Source: Scybalocola_A sp900557175
Lineage (GTDB): Bacteria; Bacillota; Clostridia; Lachnospirales; Lachnospiraceae
Reading direction: 5' to 3'
DNA length: 9,484 nt
Assembly: GCA_937890745.1 (NCBI GenBank)
Contig: CALADH010000051.1
Location: forward strand, 1 to 9,484
Within the stretch, counting starts at the first letter, position 1. The number at the start of each line of letters is the position of its first letter. Position numbers and translations under genes: made by a program. Shown here one piece after another: positions 1-6,004 of this stretch. The notes beneath the pieces were generated by a model. That model searched no databases. It was given only the letters and a program-made list of their open reading frames with translations, and was not told the origin of the DNA.

Positions 1-56
1 TAAAAATTCTCAATTGAATTTTCGGGATTGTCTTATTATTCAGTTATCAATGTTCC
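1..56 (-). promoter_or_regulatory. Leader of a presumed rRNA operon, running off the left edge
   Basis: Transcript leader after P1, read on the minus strand. It contains TTGATAACTGAATAATAAG (about 34-52), which resembles the TTGAAAACTGAATA-type motif common in Firmicute pre-rRNA leaders. Next to the edge, AAAATTC (16-22) can pair with GAATTTT (3-9), a weak 7-bp AT-rich stem. No structural RNA gene lies inside the window, so the 16S (or tRNA) identity of the downstream gene is inferred from promoter architecture and this motif only. Confidence 0.5.
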
Positions 57-110
57 GTTGCTTGTTTCCAGCAACTTTTATATCTTATCATGCTCAGTTG
101 CTTTTGTCAA
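57..110 (-). promoter_or_regulatory. Stable-RNA promoter P1 (closest to the transcribed operon)
   Basis: The minus-strand -35 TTGACA lies at 105-110, followed by a 17-bp spacer (88-104) and the -10 TAAGAT at 82-87. The predicted start is the G at 75. A 6-bp hairpin, GTTGCT (70-75) pairing with AGCAAC (57-62), begins at +1. A-tracts lie upstream (115-120, 124-129 and 135-140). P1 and P2 are 104 bp apart; P2 and P3 are 93 bp apart. Three copies in series point to a highly expressed stable RNA rather than an ordinary protein gene. Confidence 0.77.
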
Positions 111-150
111 GAACTTTTTTAACTTTTTTCAAAGTTTTTTATTTTGTTTC

Positions 151-214
151 GCTGTCTTTGTTTTTTTCTCGCTGACAGCTTATCTAGCTTATCACATTCA
201 AATCTGTTTGTCAA
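151..214 (-). promoter_or_regulatory. Stable-RNA promoter P2 (middle)
   Basis: The minus-strand -35 TTGACA lies at 209-214, followed by a 17-bp spacer (192-208) and the -10 TAAGCT at 186-191. The predicted start is the G at 179. GCTGTC (174-179) can pair with GACAGC (151-156) across a 17-base loop, so a hairpin again starts at +1. Three A6 tracts lie upstream of the -35 at 219-224, 229-234 and 239-244, spaced exactly 10 bp, which should curve the DNA and serve as an UP element. It shares the core layout of P1 and P3. Confidence 0.77.
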
Positions 215-252
215 GAACTTTTTTGAAGTTTTTTAAGCTTTTTTATTTTGTT

Positions 253-307
253 GCTGCCGCTCTCGCGACAGCTATGATAGAATATCATACCACCTTTCCT
301 TTGTCAA
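253..307 (-). promoter_or_regulatory. Stable-RNA promoter P3 (most upstream of three)
   Basis: Minus-strand sigma-A promoter. The -35 TTGACA lies at 302-307, followed by an exact 17-bp spacer (285-301) and the -10 TATTCT at 279-284. The predicted start is the G at 272, six bases after the -10. From that G an 8-bp stem can form (265-272 with 253-260, one G-U pair) closed by a GAGA loop. A-tracts precede the -35 (311-316 and 321-326 read as T on the plus strand), resembling an UP element. The consensus -35, A-tracts and tandem arrangement with two further copies are typical of Firmicute rRNA promoters. The transcript reads toward position 1. Confidence 0.75.
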
Positions 308-331
308 CACTTTTTTGAAGTTTTTTCCAAA

Positions 332-1550
332 TTATTTTTTATTAAACTCTCCGGCCCATTCAAAGCCCTTTTTAGCCATGATGACCGCAATAATTTCATT
401 GATCACTGCCGCTGCGGCAATAGTACCCTGGATAATCTGAGCACATTCCGGCGCCGGCTGAGCCAAAACTGAAACGGCTATTCCGGTAAATACGAGTGAA
501 ACACCCGAATGCGGCAACAGAGTAAATCCAAGATATTTTTTTACAGTCTTTGGCGACTTCATGACAGATGCGCCAAAAAATGCGCCAAAATATTTGTCGA
601 AGGCTCTTGATATAATATAAATTGCCGTAAACAGTCCCGCCCCTAAAATCAAATGATAATCCAGCGGTGCTCCGAGATTTAAAATAACAACAACCATAGC
701 GATACTAAGCACCGGATTAAATGCATCCATCAGCTGAGCCAATCTTTCTTCACTGATAATATTGGAAAATGCCGCCGAAAAAGCCATACCTATAAGCATA
801 AAATTTAAAACCGGCTTTGGCATTACAATATTATTGAAGAAAAATCCAACGGCACTTGTACATAAAATTGACACAAGCAAAATTGCAAGCACAGCACTGC
901 TGCTTCTTTCTTTTTCAAAATAAAGCCCGCCGCTATACCGCATACAGCGCCAATAACCAAAGGAAGAATAACAATCAAAGGAATCATATACGCCGGCATA
1001 TTTCCCGATGATAAATTTCCGGCAACAATGGCAATTGTCGTAAAAAAGACAATACAGCCGACGATATCATCTAAAGCAGCCATCGGTATAAGCGTTTTTG
1101 TTACCGGACCGTCCGTTTTAAATTCGCGCACAACGGACAATGCCGGTGCCGGTGCTGTCGCCAATGCAATACCGCCGAAAATAAATGCCAGATACACTGG
1201 AATATCCATCGCATAAAATGCAATGCCAAATACTAAAGTCACAACAAAAAAGTACCAAGCGACTGTGTCAGTGTTGTCACAATAATCGCCTTGCCGGATT
1301 TTTTAATTTTTCCCCACACAAGCTCTGTACCGATCATCAGACCGACCGCACATTCCAAAATATGAACAAGTGTCTGATACCATCCGGCATCTAAAAGACT
1401 TTGATCCACAAGCGCCACCGCATGCGGTCCCAAAATCATTCCTGCAATCAGCCAGCCTAAAATCGCCGGCAGTTTTAATTTTGAAACAAGCTTTCCAACT
1501 AAGCACGCCAGCACAACCGCCAGCAGTAATTTTATAAATGCAGTAAACAT
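332..1550 (-). pseudogene. CPA2-type cation:proton antiporter, frame broken twice
   Basis: Membrane antiporter expected to exchange Na+ or K+ for H+ across the cytoplasmic membrane. The N-terminal piece (1550 to 1239) has the typical Kef/NapA opening with LKLPAILGWLIAGMILGP at residues 25-42. The middle piece (about 1242 to 910) holds ATAPAPALSVVRE and the paired aspartates of AALDDIVG, and the last piece (to 332) holds the remaining helices. Adding one base to the 6-A run at 1246-1251 and one to the 5-T run at 911-915 restores a single 406-residue frame, a normal family length. The aspartate pair then falls at residues 161-162, close to the ion-binding pairs of NhaA and NapA. Start ATG 1548-1550 follows AGGAGG, 15 nt after the regulator's stop, so the two are cotranscribed. 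As given, only a 103-residue fragment would be made. Either the gene is inactivated, the sequence has two homopolymer deletions, or frameshifting occurs. The transported ion is unknown. Confidence 0.85.
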
Positions 1551-1565
1551 CTTTACGCCTCCTAA

Positions 1566-2189
1566 TTATTCTTCTTTATACGCAACCCCATACAATACCA
1601 TATCCAGCAATTCTGACAGCCGAACCTCATGGAACTCAATCAGCTGCCGGATATCTGCTCTTGCGATACACATTTCCCTAAAATAACCATTATACATTTC
1701 CTGAAACATAATTAAATAATCTACAGCCTTTTCAACGGTCACCCCTTCTCTAAGATGAAGCTTCGCCAATATTTTCGTATAACACGCTCTAAGGCAATCA
1801 TTATACCGGCCTCTCAGCTGCCTCACTTCCTCCAAAAGATGGGGCGGCGGAATCAGCATACTGCTAAAGAAAATATATTCATAATATGGATATTCTTCAA
1901 AAAAGCGCTGCCTCACATTAAGCACAGCACTGATATTCTCCCAGACGCCGCCGCCACTATATTCCCCGGCTTCAATACACTTTGTCATTGCCTCGTAACA
2001 CCGTCTCACACATATGAGATAGAGCTCATCTTTATTTTTAAAATTATGATAAATAAGCCCTTTGGAAATCTGGTGTTCATGGCATATCGTATTTAAAGAA
2101 GCGGTTTCATAGCTCTTTGTGCCAAACTCGGCAATCGCCGCCTGAATAATCTTCTCGCGTGTCAGCTTTGTTTTTTCTTCCTTTTTCAT
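1566..2189 (-). CDS. TetR/AcrR-family transcriptional regulator
   Basis: Ligand-responsive repressor-type DNA-binding protein, 207 residues, the usual TetR size. The N-terminal helix-turn-helix spans about residues 10-57: KIIQAAIAEFGTKSYE, then the recognition region ISKGLIYHNFKNKDEL (41-56), matching the family pattern of Gly-x-x-Tyr-x-x-Phe followed by K(D/E)xL. The C-terminal three quarters is helical and diverged, as expected of the ligand-binding/dimerisation part, so the inducer cannot be read. Start ATG 2187-2189 has a strong AAGGAGG site at 2194-2200. It is first in a two-gene operon with the antiporter. Its promoter carries two near-palindromic boxes, so autorepression with co-control of the antiporter is likely (inference). 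Confidence 0.9.
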   Translation of the reverse strand: MKKEEKTKLTREKIIQAAIAEFGTKSYETASLNTICHEHQISKGLIYHNFKNKDELYLICVRRCYEAMTKCIEAGEYSGGGVWENISAVLNVRQRFFEEYPYYEYIFFSSMLIPPPHLLEEVRQLRGRYNDCLRACYTKILAKLHLREGVTVEKAVDYLIMFQEMYNGYFREMCIARADIRQLIEFHEVRLSELLDMVLYGVAYKEE

Positions 2190-2202
2190 ATTTCCTCCTT
2201 AT

Positions 2203-2220
2203 AGACTATACAGTCAATAA
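2203..2220 (-). promoter_or_regulatory. Putative TetR operator O2
   Basis: Minus-strand TTATTGACTGTATAGTCT, with core GACTGTATAGTC, a 12-bp palindrome with one mismatched pair. It overlaps the last four bases of the -10 and the transcription start, exactly 28 bp downstream of the other box. Confidence 0.6.
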
Positions 2221-2245
2221 TATCATAAACAGACCACTCGGTCAA
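2217..2245 (-). promoter_or_regulatory. Promoter of the tetR-antiporter operon
   Basis: The minus-strand -35 TTGACC lies at 2240-2245, followed by a 17-bp spacer (2223-2239) and the -10 TATTAT at 2217-2222. The predicted start is near 2210, about 20 nt before the regulator's start codon. The promoter is interleaved with two copies of a palindromic box, so a bound repressor would block polymerase at both the -35/spacer and the start site. Confidence 0.75.
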
Positions 2246-2248
2246 TAA
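2231..2248 (-). promoter_or_regulatory. Putative TetR operator O1
   Basis: Minus-strand TTATTGACCGAGTGGTCT. Its GACC/GGTC core is an imperfect palindrome covering the -35 and the start of the spacer. It matches the second box at 14 of 18 positions. The pairing of two boxes with one promoter in front of a tetR gene supports an operator role; binding is inferred. Confidence 0.6.
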
Positions 2249-2256
2249 TTTTGAAA

Positions 2257-2300
2257 CAAAAAATCTGAGTCATCCGCCTCTACAGACAACCCAGATTTTT
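2257..2300 (-). terminator. Rho-independent terminator after the CvpA-family gene
   Basis: On the minus strand a 12-bp stem (2289-2300 with 2259-2270, one G-U pair) encloses an 18-base loop that can itself form a small hairpin (TCTG/CGGA). The 3' arm ends in a T-run that continues into TTTTTTGTTTC. It begins two bases after the CvpA stop codon and ends about 12 bp before the -35 of the tetR promoter, separating the two operons. Confidence 0.75.
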
Positions 2301-2302
2301 AC

Positions 2303-3001
2303 TTACATTAATATCTTTCCTATATTCACGATTATAGCCATCAAATAGTTATTATTATAAAGAAAGCTTAAAAATATACTATCATTAATCTGGCGAAAAA
2401 CCTCCATGCCCCACGATGTTCCCCCAAAGGCTGTGATAATAATAAAGAAAAACCATATTGTCATCAGACCATTGAGCACACCAAACAAAAATCCTCCGAG
2501 CTTATTCAGGCCATGCAGCACCGGAAGGGCAACAACAGCACTAAGCGCAAGCTCTGCCATTTTTAAAAGAATAAAAGCAATAATAAACAGAATCACAAAA
2601 GCAATTGCCTTAATAATAATCATCGTTATGTAATCGGCAATATACACTGCAAAATCCGAAATCCCCAAAGCCTCATAAATTTTTCCGTTATTATTTTCAA
2701 TGAGGCCATCCTTGATGCTGTCCGGAAAAGGCAGCTTTTTAATCGCTTCAATCTGCTCTGTCACATTATCCGCCGTCGTTTCAAGTTCCTGACTAAGCAC
2801 AGCCGAAACCTGCCCATGAATCCCGTCATACACCGGTGTCGTTTTCAAAAATTTCGCACCGTAAGGCGAACCAAAGGACGCAAGCGCCAGCGAGGCAAAT
2901 ATAATAAAGGTAGAAAATACAGCTCTGACAAATCCTTTCCTCAGCCCGTTGAACATTCCAAAAAGTAAAATAACAATAGCTGCAATCAATACAATGTTCA
3001 T
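2303..3001 (-). CDS. CvpA-family integral membrane protein
   Basis: Polytopic membrane protein of the CvpA (colicin V production-like) family. Its molecular role is not established in Firmicutes. From the ATG at 2999-3001 it has 232 residues. A hydrophobic segment near residues 1-16 is followed by FNGLRKGFVRAVFS, the family's conserved Gly-Arg-Lys-Gly region, and a second membrane segment at about 29-43. A hydrophilic, mostly helical stretch (about 45-120) follows. Then come two or three membrane segments including LNKLGGFLFGVLNGLMTIWF (about 165-184), matching the family's second glycine-rich signature. A TTG four codons upstream (3011-3013) is in frame, but its AAAGG would lie only 3 nt away, so the ATG is preferred although its own ribosome site is weak. 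It follows the DUF5711 gene by 49 bp and a terminator follows it directly, so it is the last gene of the cluster. Confidence 0.8.
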   Translation of the reverse strand: MNIVLIAAIVILLFGMFNGLRKGFVRAVFSTFIIFASLALASFGSPYGAKFLKTTPVYDGIHGQVSAVLSQELETTADNVTEQIEAIKKLPFPDSIKDGLIENNNGKIYEALGISDFAVYIADYITMIIIKAIAFVILFIIAFILLKMAELALSAVVALPVLHGLNKLGGFLFGVLNGLMTIWFFFIIITAFGGTSWGMEVFRQINDSIFLSFLYNNNYLMAIIVNIGKILM

Positions 3002-3050
3002 TTTTTTACACAAACACCTTTCTAATCCGTCAAAAATACGGTTTCTTCTG

Positions 3051-4400
3051 TTATTTCAATTTAATTTCCTGAATTGCCGTCTCATCCACAAGAATATATT
3101 CATCCTTCGTCTTTTTCGGCATCAGATTATATATCTTATTTTCAAATGTATATCTGAACTTTTCCTTACCCTGATATGTCATCATCAGGCACTCATAATC
3201 GTTATACATCACAATTTCATTTTCTGTACAGTCAATATTGTGGTATTCGAAATCAAAATCCTGTTCAAGGTAAAGCGCTCCGCCGTTTGTATAAATCTGC
3301 ATTTTATAAGGCATCACCGTCTCTGTATCACCCGACGGCTGACTTACAGACTGACTTTGACTTGTCCCGGCCGTTTCCCCGGCTTCCTCAACGATCAGAT
3401 GCGCGCCATCTGCCGCCAAATCCGCGGCAGATGTATCTGACACTGCCACATCCGAAGCAACTGTGTCCGACAGCGCATCCGTTTCATTCATTTGACCACC
3501 GGCATTATTTTTGAATACAAAACCGATATACTGTTCGTTATAAAAGACACTCTTGATTTCCTGCTCAAAAGACTTATCAAGCAGCTCCTTCGGCGTATCC
3601 TTCATGGAATAAATCTTAAATCCGCTGTCGCCAAAGGCAACAAGTGTGTTATTGTTGATAAAATCCATCTTCGGCACAATCATATCAATCGAAAATTCAT
3701 CGACCGCGTTGCTGTCAGCGCTCTGTGTCGCCTTGCCGAATTTATAAAAGGCGATCTTTGAAGAAATTTCTCCGTCATTGACAACCATATAGCTGACCGC
3801 CAGTTTTGTACCATCATCCGAAATGGCAAAGTCCATCGGATAGCCTGTCTGAGATATAGATACTTTAATATCCACAAGCTTATTGCCTTTCGTATCGTAC
3901 ATATTAATATAGCTGGCATCTGACGCAGACAAAATCACAGCAGTCACGCCCTGCTCTGACACATCAACATTGGCAATCGGATACGTTGCTTCAATGACAG
4001 CCACCTGACCGGCCTGATTAAAAATACGGAGCTGATTAGAACCGATATCGGCAATCGCCATAAACTTATCACAGGAAGCAATTTTTGCATTGGCCATCTC
4101 AAAGGTCTGATTCCACAAGGTCTTCCCCTTCTTATCTGAATAAGACGCCCCATCCTTGCTGTAACGGATCAGCCCATCGCCAACGACATGATAATTGACA
4201 GAAACATCATCATTTTTATCAATAATATCCAGCACCTCATAGGTATTATATCCACTATTGAGCCTTATCACGCCGACAACAAGCACCGCCGCAAATAAAA
4301 TAACGCCAACATAAATAATAAGCCACATCCGTGCTTTTTTATCGCCGGCCTGAACATTTTCTATAAAATTAGACCATCTTAGCTTTATTTTGTTTAACAT
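3051..4400 (-). CDS. DUF5711-like membrane-anchored propeller protein
   Basis: Predicted single-pass membrane protein of 449 residues resembling the DUF5711 family of Clostridia; function unknown. Residues 1-24 are basic and cytoplasmic, followed by a membrane helix at about 25-46 (MWLIIYVGVILFAAVLVVGV). The outside part is made of short beta-strand repeats such as GDGLIRYSKDGASYSDKKGK, SNQLRIFNQAGQVAVIEA and ISDDGTKLAVSYM, the pattern of a WD/PQQ-like beta-propeller. A low-complexity Ser/Asp/Ala-rich insert (about 300-361) interrupts it near the C-terminus. The frame is open up to 4505, but that start would lie inside the -35 of the promoter for this gene. The ATG at 4398-4400, directly before the basic segment, is therefore chosen. 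Its ribosome site (AAAAGAG) is weak. It lies between the LysM and CvpA genes and probably shares an envelope role with them (inference). Confidence 0.7.
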   Translation of the reverse strand: MLNKIKLRWSNFIENVQAGDKKARMWLIIYVGVILFAAVLVVGVIRLNSGYNTYEVLDIIDKNDDVSVNYHVVGDGLIRYSKDGASYSDKKGKTLWNQTFEMANAKIASCDKFMAIADIGSNQLRIFNQAGQVAVIEATYPIANVDVSEQGVTAVILSASDASYINMYDTKGNKLVDIKVSISQTGYPMDFAISDDGTKLAVSYMVVNDGEISSKIAFYKFGKATQSADSNAVDEFSIDMIVPKMDFINNNTLVAFGDSGFKIYSMKDTPKELLDKSFEQEIKSVFYNEQYIGFVFKNNAGGQMNETDALSDTVASDVAVSDTSAADLAADGAHLIVEEAGETAGTSQSQSVSQPSGDTETVMPYKMQIYTNGGALYLEQDFDFEYHNIDCTENEIVMYNDYECLMMTYQGKEKFRYTFENKIYNLMPKKTKDEYILVDETAIQEIKLK

Positions 4401-4476
4401 TTGTATTTCTCTTTTCTTATAAACAGGGACAGCGCCTGATAAAACAGTCACTGTACAATTCACAGCTTTCGAATCC

Positions 4477-4505
4477 ACTATACCACACTTTATTAAAGAT
4501 ATCAC
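4477..4505 (-). promoter_or_regulatory. Internal promoter for the DUF5711-cvpA pair
   Basis: Minus-strand extended -10 TGGTATAGT (TATAGT at 4477-4482), preceded by a 17-bp spacer (4483-4499) and GTGATA at 4500-4505 as a 4-of-6 -35. The predicted start is near 4470, giving a leader of about 70 nt that contains the small palindrome ACAGTGACTGT (about 4445-4455). It lets the two downstream genes be transcribed independently of the LysM gene, and it rules out the longer reading of the DUF5711 frame. Confidence 0.6.
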
Positions 4506-4563
4506 TAATATTTTTTAAAGATTTTGTGAGCAATGTGTGCCGCGCCTTAAAATATATACACTA

Positions 4564-5844
4564 TTATGGAAGCGTGATTGTCATTCCCGGATAAATCTTA
4601 TCTGCATCTGTGATCCCATTGATTCTGCATATTTCATCAATATAAGAAATACTGTTGTAAAAACGCCGGCTGATGGCTGCCAAAGTATCGCCGCCGGCAA
4701 CCGTATAACTTGTGCCGGCAATGGCTGTCGGCTGCATCACCGGTGCCGATACATCGTCTGTGATACTGTCTTTATCGTCGTCGCCGCTTACTGTACGATC
4801 TGCGCCGGACGCACCGCCTGTACCAACCGCACCATCACCTGCCGCATCGTCCGCTGTCCCATCAGTACCTTCCGCATTTCCAGACACACTGTCCGGGCTG
4901 CCGCCCGCACCGTCTGTATTGCCAACCGCACCATCTGTATTGTCGGCCGCGCCATCTGCCATATCACCGGCGGCATCCCGCTGCCCCTCATTCTCTGCTA
5001 TTTTTCCGAAATTCTCCCCAAACGCACCGACAGGCACATCCGAAGACGCCTCAAAATCCGTCGGCTGTTGTATTTTTTCATTTTCACGGCGGACAACCAT
5101 CGCACCGGCCGCCACAACTAAAAGGAACACTGCCGCCGAAGCATACCGTGTCATTTTCCGCATCGCTTCCGGCGTATGCTTAAAAAGCTTCTTCGCACTT
5201 ATTTCCTGCTTATGCTGTGCGAGCTTTTCCCGCGCCTCGCTGACTGTATTAACAGCATCCTCCAACGGTGTCTTCTCATGTCCTGCCTCAACCATGTAAT
5301 TTTGCATCGCCTCATTGCGCTCGTAATAAATGTAATAGCCCTCCTGCCGCACAAGCTCGCCGCCCCGGTAAATATAGAAAGCCTCCTCGTCATCCAGCGG
5401 GTCGGCAACAAAAAGTGTCTTGCCCTCGCCCGGAAAGTTATCCACATGAAGCTTCGTGATTTTTTCCGTTATCCTCAGAGATTTCCCCGGACGTGTTAAA
5501 AACCACCCAATAACTTTTGTTTCCCCAAAATACTTTTTAATATCATCGTAGATTGACGACCATATACTGCTCGTAAAGCCAATATGCTCATCCTGGATAT
5601 TGACCTGACGGGCCGCTACAGCACCGCTGACAAAAACAACCGCCGTATCTTCATCGGAAGCCGTATCACCCAAAAGTATCGCAAGACGTTCCTCCTGCGG
5701 CGTCTCCTGTGCAACCTGATTAAGGTACGTCACAACATAATCTTCCACGTAAATTTTAATCCGATTGTCCGGTCTGCCTATCTGTCTGATATTTTTAGGC
5801 AGCTTTAAGTGACTTTTGCTCTCGTCATATTTAATTTCTACCAT
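4564..5844 (-). CDS. Membrane-anchored LysM protein with an MPN/JAMM-like N-terminal domain
   Basis: Predicted single-pass protein of 426 residues. Residues about 30-167 resemble an MPN/JAMM fold: EERLAILLG (51-59) fits the ExxGLLLG strand with its glutamate, KVIGWFLTRPG (110-120) aligns with VGWYHSHPG, and FVADPLDDEEAFYIYRG (145-161) aligns with the VVDP...AFR strand. The zinc-binding His-x-His is replaced by Leu-Thr-Arg and the motif's aspartate is absent, so no protease activity is expected. A charged helical stretch (about 185-233) leads to a membrane helix (about 234-251). Next is a Gly/Asp/Ala/Thr-rich linker (about 292-364), then one C-terminal LysM domain (about 379-426, SYTVAGGDTLAAISRRFY) that should bind peptidoglycan. 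A cytoplasmic MPN-like part and a wall-bound LysM suit a scaffold or sensor (inference). The frame is open to 5868, but only the ATG at 5842-5844 has an AAGGTGAGG site 7 nt away. It is first in the envelope cluster and divergent from yyaC. Confidence 0.8.
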   Translation of the reverse strand: MVEIKYDESKSHLKLPKNIRQIGRPDNRIKIYVEDYVVTYLNQVAQETPQEERLAILLGDTASDEDTAVVFVSGAVAARQVNIQDEHIGFTSSIWSSIYDDIKKYFGETKVIGWFLTRPGKSLRITEKITKLHVDNFPGEGKTLFVADPLDDEEAFYIYRGGELVRQEGYYIYYERNEAMQNYMVEAGHEKTPLEDAVNTVSEAREKLAQHKQEISAKKLFKHTPEAMRKMTRYASAAVFLLVVAAGAMVVRRENEKIQQPTDFEASSDVPVGAFGENFGKIAENEGQRDAAGDMADGAADNTDGAVGNTDGAGGSPDSVSGNAEGTDGTADDAAGDGAVGTGGASGADRTVSGDDDKDSITDDVSAPVMQPTAIAGTSYTVAGGDTLAAISRRFYNSISYIDEICRINGITDADKIYPGMTITLP

Positions 5845-5846
5845 AG

Positions 5847-5855
5847 CCTCACCTT
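5847..5855 (-). promoter_or_regulatory. Ribosome binding site that decides the LysM gene start
   Basis: Minus-strand AAGGTGAGG, with AAGG 7 nt before the ATG at 5842-5844. The upstream in-frame ATG at 5866-5868 has no purine-rich site, so the start eight codons further in is chosen. Confidence 0.65.
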
Positions 5856-5866
5856 CCGGCACAAGC

Positions 5867-5896
5867 ATAACACAAAGAGCGGTTTTTATTTATCAA
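5867..5896 (-). promoter_or_regulatory. Possible promoter of the LysM gene
   Basis: The minus-strand TTGATA (5891-5896; 5 of 6 to the -35 consensus) lies 18 bp from TGTTAT (5867-5872; 4 of 6 to the -10). A start near 5860 would give a leader of roughly 16 nt carrying the ribosome site. The match is only moderate, and a TATAAA at 5914-5919 is an alternative -10 without a good -35. Confidence 0.35.
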
Positions 5897-5966
5897 AAGC
5901 TGTCACCTTAAAGTTTATATCGTCCAAGCTTTTTCGCAAGAAATCGTGATTATTTTTTCCGAAAAC

Positions 5967-5976
5967 GGATATACTT
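5967..5976 (+). promoter_or_regulatory. Possible forespore (sigma-F-like) -10 element of yyaC
   Basis: GGATATACTT fits a GGNNANAHTR-type sigma-F -10 at 9 of 10 positions and lies 28 bp before the yyaC start codon. No convincing -35 is visible at the expected distance; GATTA at 5948-5952 is the nearest. The same bases contain TATACT (5970-5975), a possible sigma-A -10 that also lacks a good -35. Confidence 0.3.
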
Positions 5977-6004
5977 TAAAAAAATTATAATTTCGGAGAT
6001 TGTT

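Noticed and set aside
28..318. Open frame of 96 residues on the plus strand in the T-rich left region
   Set aside because: It is Phe/Leu-rich only because of the T-runs. The sequence is better explained by three minus-strand promoters with A-tracts, and no ribosome site precedes it.
57..320. A CRISPR array suggested by the three repeated T-rich units
   Set aside because: The units are about 93-104 bp apart, imperfect, and their shared parts are promoter elements and A-tracts, not a constant repeat with unique spacers.
4400..4470. Riboswitch in the DUF5711 leader
   Set aside because: The leader is only about 70 nt and shows a small ACAGT/ACTGT palindrome but no match to a known aptamer core that I could recognise.
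4401..4505. 35-residue N-terminal extension of the DUF5711 protein
   Set aside because: Its start codon would lie in the -35 of the promoter that serves this gene, and the extension has no family-like features.
4537..5299. Two long plus-strand frames opposite the LysM gene
   Set aside because: They arise from the Gly/Asp/Ala/Thr codon bias of the linker read in antisense. They show no domain signature and no ribosome site, while the minus-strand frame has clear LysM and MPN-like motifs.
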